From JBDWFY01 sp039976075 (lineage in GTDB: Bacteria; Pseudomonadota; Alphaproteobacteria; Rhizobiales; Stappiaceae), in assembly GCA_039976075.1 (NCBI GenBank), contig JBDWFY010000018.1, positions 1 to 64,000 of the forward strand: a stretch of 64,000 nucleotides of DNA, given 5' to 3'. Positions 9,434 to 17,966 of the stretch are shown here, piece after piece. The notes beneath the pieces were generated by a model, which had not been told where the DNA came from, did no database searches, and saw only the letters and a program-made list of their open reading frames with translations. The translations under genes and the position numbers were made by a program. The first letter of the stretch is position 1. The number at the start of each line of letters is the position of its first letter.

Positions 9434-9576
9434 GATGCCCTCTCCCAACGCGATCGAATATAGTTATAACATATAGGATCTGTCGAAATTTTTTTGCCTA
9501 ATATGCGTATAATATTTTATTGTTCTTCCTAAATTTTACTGTCAAATTAGTCGAAATAACCTCATAGAAGAATACC
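9434..9576. promoter_or_regulatory. putA-putR divergent control region
   Basis: The 143 bases between the divergent starts are very AT-rich, with ttataacatata and tgcgtataatatttta runs. Lrp-family regulators bind such AT-rich dyads, so PutR probably acts here, but I cannot define an operator. Confidence 0.5.
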
Positions 9577-10047
9577 ATGGACGATTTGGATAAATACGAT
9601 CGCAACATTCTTTCTCAGCTGCAGCAAAACGGCCGAATAACAATGACAGAACTGGCCCAGCGGATCGGGCTGTCCAAAACCCCTTGCCAACTACGGGTTC
9701 GGCGGCTTGAAAATGACGGCTACATCCGAGGTTACAAGGCAATTCTGGACCCGGAAAAACTGGGGGCCGGACACATCGCTTTTGTTCAAGTTCGATTGAC
9801 GGACACGACGGCCAAAGCGCTGGATGCCTTCAATGCTGCGGTGCGCACATTGCCCGCCATAGAGCAGTGCCACATGATTGCAGGCGGCTTCGACTACCTT
9901 TTAAAAGTGCGAACATCCAGTATCGCAACCTACAGGCATCTTCTTGGCGAAAGTATTGCGAGTCTGCCCTATGTCGGACAAACAAGTACTTTCGTGGCTA
10001 TGGAAACCATCGTTGAACCGGGTCCCGATATTCATTCCGCACAATAA
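9577..10047 (+). CDS. putR: PutR, Lrp/AsnC-family activator of proline catabolism
   Basis: A 156-residue Lrp/AsnC regulator. The N-terminal helix-turn-helix covers residues 5-55 (ILSQLQQNGRITMTELAQRI then SKTPCQLRVRRLE), and the C-terminal ligand-binding domain follows (GHIAFVQVRL, MIAGGFDYLLKV). Divergent placement next to putA is typical of PutR in rhizobia and relatives, where it senses proline and activates putA. Size and domains are normal for the family. Confidence 0.9.
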   Translation: MDDLDKYDRNILSQLQQNGRITMTELAQRIGLSKTPCQLRVRRLENDGYIRGYKAILDPEKLGAGHIAFVQVRLTDTTAKALDAFNAAVRTLPAIEQCHMIAGGFDYLLKVRTSSIATYRHLLGESIASLPYVGQTSTFVAMETIVEPGPDIHSAQ

Positions 10048-10542
10048 TGTGAACACAGACATCGGTTCATTTTCGCACCAACGGTTCCCATATTCACGCC
10101 TTACACACCAGACCGATGTTCTTTAGTGTTGCAGGTAGGCGATGGACTTGCGGGAGGCTCAATCGACCAGCGAAACTATTTGCCGCGATTGTGGGGCAAG
10201 CGACCGGCAGTGGCCTTGGACTACCGGTTCCGGATCACAATTGAGAGGTCACGAGCAACCGAAGAGCTGCAAGTGGGAAACTGAAACCCGCAAGACAATG
10301 CGCAAACGTTCTTCATCATTTCAGCACATTCAGAGCACGACGGCGGCCCGTTTATGACATCGATTAAAATTAGAAGCCGGGATTAAAATTAGAAGCCGGG
10401 ATTAAAACTAGAAACCGGGAATGAATTTAGCTGAGGGAATGAATTTACGCATTGTAGGCCGGTCGCAGTTTCGCTGCGATGAAGATTTTCCGAAAACTCT
10501 CTGCCTACTCGATTTGGAATGTAATGAATTGGAGTACACAGC
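10048..10542. other. Non-coding stretch between putR and egtB
   Basis: No gene is supported. One short open frame at 10142 lacks a ribosome binding site and family features. The right half holds tandem repeats (10362-10450). The egtB ribosome binding site (ggag) is at 10531-10534. Confidence 0.5.
10362..10450. repeat. 19-bp tandem repeats upstream of egtB
   Basis: Three head-to-tail units of gattaaaattagaagccgg occur at 10362-10380, 10381-10399 and 10400-10418; the first two are identical and the third has two changes. Two further copies of a related gaatgaattta core follow at 10419 and 10437. The array is about 95 bases before the egtB start, so it lies in the likely promoter or leader. Confidence 0.85.
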
Positions 10543-11841
10543 GTGAACGCTTATCTGCACAAGAAAGCTGAAACTCAGATAGATACCAACGAAATTGTGG
10601 CCAGGTATCAAGCAACAAGGGCGCGCTCTATCGCCCTTGCGGAGGGTTTGTCAGATGCTGATCAAACCGTTCAATCCATGGCCGACTGCAGTCCAACGAA
10701 ATGGCATCTCGCTCATACCACCTGGTTCTTTGAAGCGTTTATTCTCGTGCCCCATGCCAGCAATTATTCGCCTTTTAACGAGCGTTTCTTCTATCTCTTC
10801 AATTCCTACTATGAGCAAGCCGGTCCGCGACACCCCAGGCCACAAAGGGGCATGCTGACCCGCCCGTCAGCCTCGGAAATCTCGCAGTACCGCGCTCATG
10901 TTGACGAAGCGATGGCTGAGCTTTTGGCGTCCGGCACACCGGATGCACGGGTCACTGACCTTCTGATCCTGGGATGCAATCACGAAGAACAACACCAGGA
11001 ACTCCTGCAGACGGATATTCTCCATCTTTTTGCACAAAATCCGCTGAAACCAGCGCTGCGCAGCAGCATTCCGATCGATAGCGGAAATGCGACAACGTCG
11101 CTCAAGTGGATTGAAATCGATGGAGGTGTGGTTGAGATCGGAGAGGATGAGAGCGACCCGAATACCGGGTTTATCTATGATTGTGAAAGCCCTCGACATG
11201 AAGTTCTTATACGTCCCTTCAAGATAGCCAATCGTCTTGTTACCAATGAAGAATGGATCGAGTTCATCCAAGACGACGCATATCACACCGCTACGTTGTG
11301 GTTGGCCGATGGATGGGCAACGCTAAACAACGAAAATTGGCAAGCGCCGCTTTATTGGGAACAGCGGGATGGAACGTGGTGGTCAATGACCCTGCACGGT
11401 CCGCAGCCGCTTAACGAAAAAGCACCGGTCACTCATATCAGCTATTTTGAGGCCGAAGCGTTTGCCCGCTGGTCCGGAAAACGCCTACCGACAGAGTTTG
11501 AATGGGAACGATCCGCGAGGCTCCATGAAAGTGCCGCATCTCGGGAGGAAAGCCATCCCGACCTGTTGATGCCCCGCCCAGCCACAGGCGTCGCTGAGCT
11601 GGAACAGCTCTATAGTGATGTTTGGCAATGGACCGGTTCGTCCTACCTACCCTACCCGGGCTTTAAAACAGCAGAAGGTGCGGTGGGAGAATATAATGGC
11701 AAGTTCATGTGCGGGCAGTTCATTCTCAGGGGTGGGTCCTGTGCAACTTCACCTGGCCATAGCAGACGGACATATCGAAATTTCTTTTACCCTCAGCAAC
11801 GCTGGCAGTTCAGCGGTCTGCGTCTTGCGGAGGACAACTGA
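10543..11841 (+). CDS. egtB: EgtB, iron-dependent ergothioneine sulfoxide synthase
   Basis: A 432-residue enzyme with an N-terminal DinB-like helical domain and a C-terminal formylglycine-generating-enzyme-like domain. Iron-ligand histidines are seen in WHLAHTTWFFE and in NHEEQHQELLQTD (the HxxxEHQ-like motif). The C-terminal part shows LPTEFEWERSAR, the RGGSCAT segment and the late WQFSGLRLAED. EgtB joins trimethylhistidine to a thiol with oxygen. The start is GTG with ggag eight bases upstream. Its stop overlaps the egtD start (TGATG), so the two are translationally coupled. The thiol donor (cysteine or gamma-glutamylcysteine) cannot be decided, and no egtA or egtE is near. Confidence 0.95.
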   Translation: MNAYLHKKAETQIDTNEIVARYQATRARSIALAEGLSDADQTVQSMADCSPTKWHLAHTTWFFEAFILVPHASNYSPFNERFFYLFNSYYEQAGPRHPRPQRGMLTRPSASEISQYRAHVDEAMAELLASGTPDARVTDLLILGCNHEEQHQELLQTDILHLFAQNPLKPALRSSIPIDSGNATTSLKWIEIDGGVVEIGEDESDPNTGFIYDCESPRHEVLIRPFKIANRLVTNEEWIEFIQDDAYHTATLWLADGWATLNNENWQAPLYWEQRDGTWWSMTLHGPQPLNEKAPVTHISYFEAEAFARWSGKRLPTEFEWERSARLHESAASREESHPDLLMPRPATGVAELEQLYSDVWQWTGSSYLPYPGFKTAEGAVGEYNGKFMCGQFILRGGSCATSPGHSRRTYRNFFYPQQRWQFSGLRLAEDN

Positions 11842-12809
11842 TGCTGAATGCACTGGAAAAAGATGTCGTTCCGGAGGTCCCGGCAAACGGCGACGATAAT
11901 TTTCGTCAGACTGTTCTCAATGGCCTGTCGAAGGAGCAGAAACAAATACCCCCTCGTTTCTTCTACGACTACCGGGGGTCTGAACTTTTTGAACAAATAA
12001 CAGAGCTTCAGGCATACTATCCGACCCGAACGGAGATCGGAATCCTATCCGATGCGGCATCTGAATTGGGTGAGCTCATTGGTCGGGATGCGGTTGTGAT
12101 TGAATTCGGATCGGGCTCAAGCCGCAAAACACCCCTTCTTTTAAAGGCCCTTGAAGACCCGCTTGCCTACGTGCCGATTGATATTTCCGGCGAATTCCTG
12201 ACCGAAATGGCCGGTCGGCTTCACAGCGCCTTTCCGGCTATGAAAATGCTCCCGGTCGTTGCTGACTTTATGCAGCCGATGTCCTTGCCACCTCTACCGG
12301 AGGGAAGTCCTCGCCTGGGATTTTTTCCCGGTTCGACAATTGGAAACATGGACCCGCAGGAAGCGCACAGATTCCTGACACGCGCCGGTGAAATTCTTGG
12401 CGAAAACGGCCAATTGTTGATCGGGGTCGATACGCGTAAGGACGAACAGGTCCTCCTCGATGCGTATGATGACCCCGAGGGTATCACCGCCTCTTTCAAC
12501 CTCAATTTGCTCGATCGGATAAATCGAGAAATTGATGCAGATTTTAATATCGATGCGTTTCGCCATGAAGCGCGATGGAACAATCAAGCATCACGAATTG
12601 AGATGCACTTGGTAAGTCAACAAAATCAGTCCGTTACAGTTGCTGATCGCAAAGTCGACTTCGAAAAAGACGAGACAATCCATACAGAAAATTCACACAA
12701 GTATTCCCCGCGCGAATTCCAGATTCTCGCACGTGCGGCAGGCTGGAAAACGGATCGGGTCTGGACCGACAACCGAGCATATTTCAGCGTGCATCTGTTG
12801 AGCCGCTGA
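11841..12809 (+). CDS. egtD: EgtD, histidine N-alpha-methyltransferase
   Basis: A 322-residue SAM-dependent methyltransferase that makes hercynine (trimethylhistidine) from histidine. Family marks are PPRFFYDYRGSELFEQIT near residue 34, YYPTRTE, the SAM site FGSGSSRKT, and FFPGSTIGNMDP. It is coupled to egtB by a one-base overlap, giving a minimal ergothioneine operon. Length is normal. Confidence 0.95.
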   Translation: MLNALEKDVVPEVPANGDDNFRQTVLNGLSKEQKQIPPRFFYDYRGSELFEQITELQAYYPTRTEIGILSDAASELGELIGRDAVVIEFGSGSSRKTPLLLKALEDPLAYVPIDISGEFLTEMAGRLHSAFPAMKMLPVVADFMQPMSLPPLPEGSPRLGFFPGSTIGNMDPQEAHRFLTRAGEILGENGQLLIGVDTRKDEQVLLDAYDDPEGITASFNLNLLDRINREIDADFNIDAFRHEARWNNQASRIEMHLVSQQNQSVTVADRKVDFEKDETIHTENSHKYSPREFQILARAAGWKTDRVWTDNRAYFSVHLLSR

Positions 12810-12815
12810 TCGGAT

Positions 12816-12845
12816 TGCGCTTCGATATCAACAATTCGAAGCGCA
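12816..12845. terminator. Hairpin after egtD
   Basis: A perfect ten-base stem (tgcgcttcga / tcgaagcgca) with a ten-base loop begins seven bases after the egtD stop. There is no strong T-run. It may serve egtBD and the convergent LysR gene. Confidence 0.5.
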
Positions 12846-12883
12846 GTTCATACTGCAATGACTTGTTGCGACAACGCCGCGCA

Positions 12884-13801
12884 TCACACCGTAGCAAGCA
12901 TATCCTCGGCAAGTGCCTTGTGCCCGGAAAACGCCGCGCTGTGCCGGCGAAATGCCTCGGCAATAAAATCGCGAAAAACGCGAAGTCTGGCAGTATCCCG
13001 CAAATCCGGGTGCGACAAAAGCCAGATGTCAAAAGTTGGCTCCGGTGTCGGCTCACACACCCGCGTCAATTCAGATATGCAATCACCTATAAAACAGGGC
13101 AGAACGGCAATCCCCATGCCATTTCTCGCCGCCAGTGCCTGCAGAATAACGCTTTCGAAATTTCCGCGCGTCGGCGTTTCGGGGTACCTGCTGATCAAAA
13201 CCCATTTGGGAAACCGTTCTGGATCGCCCCACCCAACCCAGTGCGCATTGCCAGGCTGATTATAAAAATCCGTGCGTTCAAGATAATCTGCATGTGCATA
13301 AACAGCGTCATGCGATGAGCCTATTTTACGCCCGATCAAATGCTCTGGAGGTGACTTCCCAACGCCATAAAAACGGATTGCGACGTCCGCCTCTCGCTTT
13401 GAAAGATCAACGACTTCGTAGGACATGTGAACACTGAGATCGACATCGGGAAATTGTTGTGTGAATCGTGCCAGATCCGGCATCAGGAGATAAACCGCAA
13501 TCGCATCAGGCAATGTCAATCGAATTTCACCAGCCAGCGCCTTGTCCTTACCAAGTACGAGGCGTTGAAGCGCTTCGGCTTCCTCTTCCATCCGTTCTGC
13601 CGATGTTCGAATATCTTCGCCGGCCTTTGTCAGAACATACCCGCCGGGTGTCCTGTCAAACAGCCGAACGCCGAGCGAATTTTCAAATTCCTCAATACGC
13701 CGAGCAACGGTGGAGTGGCTGACTTTCAGCAGAGCACCGGCGCCACGGACAGACTGCTCGCGCGCCAAGGCAAGAAATATTTTCAGATCGTCCCAATTCA
13801 T
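12884..13801 (-). CDS. LysR-family transcriptional regulator
   Basis: A 305-residue LysR regulator. The N-terminal winged helix-turn-helix is clear (WDDLKIFLALAREQSVRGAG, then SHSTVARRIEEFE and LFDRTPGGYVLT), followed by the periplasmic-binding-like effector domain. I place the start at ATG 13801, beginning MNWDDL as in relatives; the frame stays open to 13870. It is convergent with egtD and points the same way as the polyamine genes behind it, with no divergent partner gene, so its target is unknown. Confidence 0.85.
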   Translation of the reverse strand: MNWDDLKIFLALAREQSVRGAGALLKVSHSTVARRIEEFENSLGVRLFDRTPGGYVLTKAGEDIRTSAERMEEEAEALQRLVLGKDKALAGEIRLTLPDAIAVYLLMPDLARFTQQFPDVDLSVHMSYEVVDLSKREADVAIRFYGVGKSPPEHLIGRKIGSSHDAVYAHADYLERTDFYNQPGNAHWVGWGDPERFPKWVLISRYPETPTRGNFESVILQALAARNGMGIAVLPCFIGDCISELTRVCEPTPEPTFDIWLLSHPDLRDTARLRVFRDFIAEAFRRHSAAFSGHKALAEDMLATV

Positions 13802-13944
13802 CGCCTCGCCCATTTGCCAGCTGCTGATCCCGGCATAGTAGAACACAAAGAACAAAAAAGGAACACGCATAATCAGCGTTTCAGGTCGGCCATAAAAAAG
13901 GCAGTCTATGACCGCCTTTAAACGCTCATTTTTTTTGGAAAGTT

Positions 13945-16158
13945 TTAACGAACAAGAATGTTTTTGAACTGCCAGGGGTCTTTTTTGTCGGTGTTTTCAG
14001 CGAACAAACCCGGCCTGTCATCCAGAGGATTCCAGTCGGTGTAGTACCCCGTCACCGGACCCAGATAGGGTTTTTGGATTTCCAGGCAACGCTTGTAATC
14101 CATCTCGTCAGTTTCCACGATTCCTTCTTCGGGGTTCTCCAGCGCCCAGACCATGCCCGCAAGCACCGCAGAGGTTACCTGCAATCCGGTTGCATTCTGA
14201 TGGGGAGCAAGATTTCGTGTTTCCTCTATCGAAAGCTGCGATCCAAACCAGTAGGCATTCTTGTTGTGGCCGTAGAGCAGGACGCCCAGTTCATCAATTC
14301 CATCACTGATTTCTTTTTCTTCCAAAACGTGCAGATTTTTCTGCTGCTTTCCAGCGCGTCCGAACAACTCATGTAAAGATAGAACCGCGTCATTACAGGG
14401 GTGATAGGCATAGTGGCAAGTTGGTCGGTAGGTGACTTTCTTGCCTTTTTTCACTGTGAAATAGTCGGCAATGGAAATCGACTCGTTATGAGTGACAAGG
14501 AAACCGTATTGCGCGCCCGCTGTCGGACACCAGGTTCGCACCCGCGTATTGGCCCCCGGCTGCTCGAGGTAGATCGACGCACCGCAGCCTTTTTTATGTG
14601 ACCTGGCATTTTTTGGTTTCCATTTCTCATGGGTGCCCCAGCCAAGTTCTGCCGGTTGAAACCCTTCGGAAAGGAAACCTTCAACTGACCAGGTATTCCA
14701 AAAGGATTCCATCGGCTTGGCAGTTTTGGCGCGCTGTGTATCGCGTTCAGCGATATGGACACCTTTTACGCCCACACGTTTCATCAGCTTTGCCCAGTCC
14801 TTCCGGGACGATGGATCTTCAAATTCGATATTCAAATCTTTTGCTATATCGACGAGACCCTGCTTCACAAACCAGGACACCATTCCTGGATTGGCGCCGC
14901 AGCAGGAAACAGCCGTCGTCCCTCCGGGCTTCCGTTTCTTTTCTTTTCTGACGGTTTCGCGCAACGAATAATTGGTTCGATCAGCCGTATCGGCACTGTC
15001 ATCAAAATAGAAGCCAAGCCAAGGTTCAACGACAGTATCAATATAAAGGACATTCAGTTTGCGGCAGAGCTTCATCAACGCAAGCGACGAGGTATCGACC
15101 GACAGATTGACACAGAACCCCTGCCCGTCACCTTCCGTGAGCAGCGGGGTCAGCACGTCCTTGTAGTTTTCAGCCGTCAACGCCACTTTTTCGTACCGGA
15201 TACCCCGGCTGTCCAAAAGCTTCTTGTCCGTGTCCACCGGATCAATCACGATGAAGCGGCTCTTGTCAAAGTCGAAATGACGCTCGATCAGAGGCAATGT
15301 ACCTTTTCCGATCGACCCGAATCCAATCATGACAATCGGACCGGTAATCTTGCCGTGAACAGGATAGTCAGGGACCGGGGTTTGACGGACTGCAGGTGCC
15401 ACTGCAGCTGGCTTGCGCGCCGCACTTGCCGGAGAACCCTTGGGTGAGGCGACTTTAGTCCGCGTGGGTTTCGTTACCCTGGCAACAGGCGCGGCTGTTC
15501 TTCTCGTCGGAGTGCGCCGCGCGGTGGTTGACGAGGTACCGGTTGGCGATTTGCGCGCGGTGGTCCTCGTCGTAGACGATTTAGCCGCTGCTCTTGACCT
15601 GTTCGCCGGGGCCACAGGTTTGGTTGTCGTTTTCGGTGTCGATGCCGCCTTTGCTGCGGTCTTTGATATCGTGGCAGGCTTTTTTGCGGCAGCAGGTTTG
15701 GGCGTCGCTGTGACTTTGACGGCGGTCGGTTTAGCCACACTTGATTTGGTCGACGTTGCTGTTCTTTTTGATGTAGCAGCCTGCTTGGCAGGTGTTCCTG
15801 CAGCACCGGTGCTTGCCTGTCGAGTTGCTGCACGGTTTGCCACTGCAGGCTTGCTGGATGTTGTTTTGGAAGAAGCGGCCGGTTTCCGGGGAGACCTTAC
15901 GGCGGTCGGTTTGGTGGTAGTCGGCTTGGCTGCCGTTGATTTGGCGGTGGTCGGCTTGGCAGTGGTCGGCTTGGCAGTGGTAGATCGGGAAGCGGACCGC
16001 TTCGTCGCTGACGGTTTTGACGCAGCCGCCTTTGAAGCAGCCGGCTTTGTTCCTGCGGCCGCGCGGCTTCTTGAACTGCTGCTCCGCTTGGCGCTGGATA
16101 CCCGGGCTGTGCGTGATCGCGCTGCAGGTTTCTTCGGTCCTTTGGACTCATTGTCCAT
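13945..16158 (-). CDS. hss: Homospermidine synthase with long basic N-terminal tail
   Basis: The C-terminal part (about residues 265-737) is a full-length homospermidine synthase: an NAD-binding start (GPIVMIGFGSIGKGTLPLIE), the VSCCGANPGMVSWFVKQGL segment and ATGLQVTSAVLAGM near the end. It forms homospermidine from putrescine. In front sits a tail of about 265 residues made almost wholly of Ala, Lys, Thr, Ser, Pro and Arg, with repeats such as TTAKPTTAKPTTAK, resembling the tails of histone-H1-like bacterial proteins. The frame is unbroken across the joint. I choose ATG 16158 because AAGGA lies nine bases upstream. The usual enzyme is about 475 residues, so the tail is extra. It could bind nucleic acid or polyanions. 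The decarboxylase gene upstream, same strand, supplies putrescine. Confidence 0.92.
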   Translation of the reverse strand: MDNESKGPKKPAARSRTARVSSAKRSSSSRSRAAAGTKPAASKAAASKPSATKRSASRSTTAKPTTAKPTTAKSTAAKPTTTKPTAVRSPRKPAASSKTTSSKPAVANRAATRQASTGAAGTPAKQAATSKRTATSTKSSVAKPTAVKVTATPKPAAAKKPATISKTAAKAASTPKTTTKPVAPANRSRAAAKSSTTRTTARKSPTGTSSTTARRTPTRRTAAPVARVTKPTRTKVASPKGSPASAARKPAAVAPAVRQTPVPDYPVHGKITGPIVMIGFGSIGKGTLPLIERHFDFDKSRFIVIDPVDTDKKLLDSRGIRYEKVALTAENYKDVLTPLLTEGDGQGFCVNLSVDTSSLALMKLCRKLNVLYIDTVVEPWLGFYFDDSADTADRTNYSLRETVRKEKKRKPGGTTAVSCCGANPGMVSWFVKQGLVDIAKDLNIEFEDPSSRKDWAKLMKRVGVKGVHIAERDTQRAKTAKPMESFWNTWSVEGFLSEGFQPAELGWGTHEKWKPKNARSHKKGCGASIYLEQPGANTRVRTWCPTAGAQYGFLVTHNESISIADYFTVKKGKKVTYRPTCHYAYHPCNDAVLSLHELFGRAGKQQKNLHVLEEKEISDGIDELGVLLYGHNKNAYWFGSQLSIEETRNLAPHQNATGLQVTSAVLAGMVWALENPEEGIVETDEMDYKRCLEIQKPYLGPVTGYYTDWNPLDDRPGLFAENTDKKDPWQFKNILVR

Positions 16159-16337
16159 TTCAAAATCCTTCACTACGGTCCGCCGGCTGACTTAATCCAG
16201 ACGACGAACGACCGATTGACTACTCACTTGAACGTCGGCCTCGATAATTCTGCGTCACAATAGAGCTGAAACATAAAAAGATGCAAGCAGTGCGCTTTTT
16301 CATCATGCGCGAGACACATAGCCACATCTAATAGTCG

Positions 16338-17468
16338 TTATATCACATGACTTTGTAGCGGTTCGATCCCATTGAATGCCACAGACGCATATGTTGAGGT
16401 GTAGGCGCCGCAGGATTCTATTAAAACACGATCACCGATGCTCAGCGAAACCGGGAGCTCATATGGATCCTTTTCATAGAGCACATCGACACTGTCACAT
16501 GTTGGTCCGGCAAGTACACAGGGGGTCTTTTCATCGTCATCTCGCCCGGTACGGATTGGATACCGAATTGCTTCATCCATTGTTTCTGCGAGCCCACCGA
16601 ATTTTCCGATATCAAGATAGACCCAGCGCACTGTATCCTCAGCCGACTTTTTTGAAATCAGAACGACTTCGGCCTCAATGATACCGGCACCGCCGACCAT
16701 CCCTCTTCCAGGCTCGATTATCGTCGCCGGCAGCTGGTTACCGAAATGGCGGCACAAGGAGCGGAAGATCGCCTCTCCATAATCAGGAACACCGGGCACT
16801 GGCTTTAGGTACCGCGCTGGAAATCCGCCGCCCATATTCACCATGGCAAGGTCAATCCCACGGGTGGACAGGTCCCTGAACAAGTTGGCTGAAACTTCCA
16901 ATGCCTGATCCCAGGCATTGATATCGGCTTGTTGAGAGCCAACATGAAACGACAGACCATGGGCCACAAGACCGTGTTGGTGAGCTTTTTCCAGCACCTC
17001 AGTGGCCATTGCAGGATCACATCCGAATTTTCGGGAAAGCGGCCAGTCCGCTCCTGCTCCATCGCATAAAATTCGGCAGAAAACCTTCGAACCAGGCGCT
17101 GCACGCGCAATTTTTTCCACTTCCTCAACACAGTCTGCTGCGAAAAGCCGCACACCGAGTTGGAAAGCCCGCTGTATGTCGCGTTCCTTCTTGATGGTGT
17201 TGCCAAAGGAAATTCGATCCGAGCCTGCTCCGGTTGTCAGCACCAGCTCCACTTCGCCAATCGAAGCACAATCAAAACTTGAGCCGTGATCAGCCAGAAG
17301 ATTGAGAATTTCCGGTGCAGGATTGGCCTTGACGGCATAATAGACGCGCGTGTCAGGCAACGCCTGCGCAAAGGCGTGATAGTTTTCTTCCACGATATCA
17401 AGATCGACCACAAGACGTGGTCCCTCAGAGGGGCATCGGCGCAAATATTCTCGAATTCGCTCGGTCAC
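16338..17468 (-). CDS. Ornithine/lysine decarboxylase, PLP fold III
   Basis: A 376-residue group IV decarboxylase. The PLP lysine is in VYYAVKANPAPEIL near residue 45, the glycine loop is MGGGFPA, and the substrate-site CDSVD motif is near the C terminus (GPTCDSVDVLYEKD). Rhizobial homologs decarboxylate ornithine and lysine. I choose GTG at 17468, which gives the usual start (TERIREYLRR) and length; the frame extends to 17561 without family similarity. With the homospermidine synthase gene downstream it forms a two-step route from ornithine to homospermidine. Confidence 0.9.
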   Translation of the reverse strand: MTERIREYLRRCPSEGPRLVVDLDIVEENYHAFAQALPDTRVYYAVKANPAPEILNLLADHGSSFDCASIGEVELVLTTGAGSDRISFGNTIKKERDIQRAFQLGVRLFAADCVEEVEKIARAAPGSKVFCRILCDGAGADWPLSRKFGCDPAMATEVLEKAHQHGLVAHGLSFHVGSQQADINAWDQALEVSANLFRDLSTRGIDLAMVNMGGGFPARYLKPVPGVPDYGEAIFRSLCRHFGNQLPATIIEPGRGMVGGAGIIEAEVVLISKKSAEDTVRWVYLDIGKFGGLAETMDEAIRYPIRTGRDDDEKTPCVLAGPTCDSVDVLYEKDPYELPVSLSIGDRVLIESCGAYTSTYASVAFNGIEPLQSHVI

Positions 17469-17966
17469 AACAGCGTTCCGTTCATGGCAAAAGTGACGTC
17501 TTCGCCTTTCCTTTGCTCGCTTTGCCATTGTGGAGACGGCAGGCTGCAGACAGAAAGACATCCGGCTGAACCGGTAAGCGCTTCGCTCACGGTCTCCCCG
17601 GGATCGGATGCCTTGGATTGGAACGGAATACCGAACCGCACTGCGGGCAATGAAGTAAGTGCCTCTTCAGTGACGTCGGTTGATGGAGAACCGACAGAGA
17701 CCAAAAAAGCCCTCTTACGTCGTTGCTTTAAGTCGTCCTGTTCGCTGCTACTGACAGCTGCCACAAACCTGTTTGTTGGACGACCACGGGCACGTGCGAA
17801 TTTGGGCGAGGCCTATATGCATCGCCCGCTTGAAAAATTCAAGCGCAATTCGCAGATGGTCAGCCTTTAGGCGTACTGATGCGATCAGCAACTGATTTTT
17901 ACCCTGGGGTCCGCTGTCCGCAAGCAAGCCCGGGCCTGAGAACACTAGGTGTTCTTTTGGACAATC
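17469..17966. other. Intergenic region before the hydrolase gene
   Basis: About 500 bases separate divergent genes. Small open frames on both strands lack family features or good ribosome binding sites. The only clear element is the palindrome at 17939-17955. Confidence 0.45.
17939..17955. promoter_or_regulatory. Operator-like palindrome upstream of hydrolase
   Basis: AGAACAC-TAG-GTGTTCT has perfect seven-base arms around a three-base centre. It ends 11 bases before the likely ATG of the hydrolase gene, a place where a bound repressor would block transcription or the early message. The cognate regulator is not evident in the window. Confidence 0.55.

Noticed and set aside
9434..9448. TTG start for putA at 9448
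   Set aside because: It lies inside the GGGAGAGG ribosome binding site of the ATG at 9433.
10142..10357. 71-codon forward frame between putR and egtB
   Set aside because: No ribosome binding site, no family features, and odd composition.
15413..16195. 260-codon forward frame opposite the homospermidine synthase tail
   Set aside because: It is the mirror of a repetitive basic tail, gives an Ala/Val-rich low-complexity product and has no ribosome binding site.
17748..17945. 65-codon leftward frame before the decarboxylase gene region
   Set aside because: No good start, no recognisable domain, and it overlaps the palindrome and another frame.
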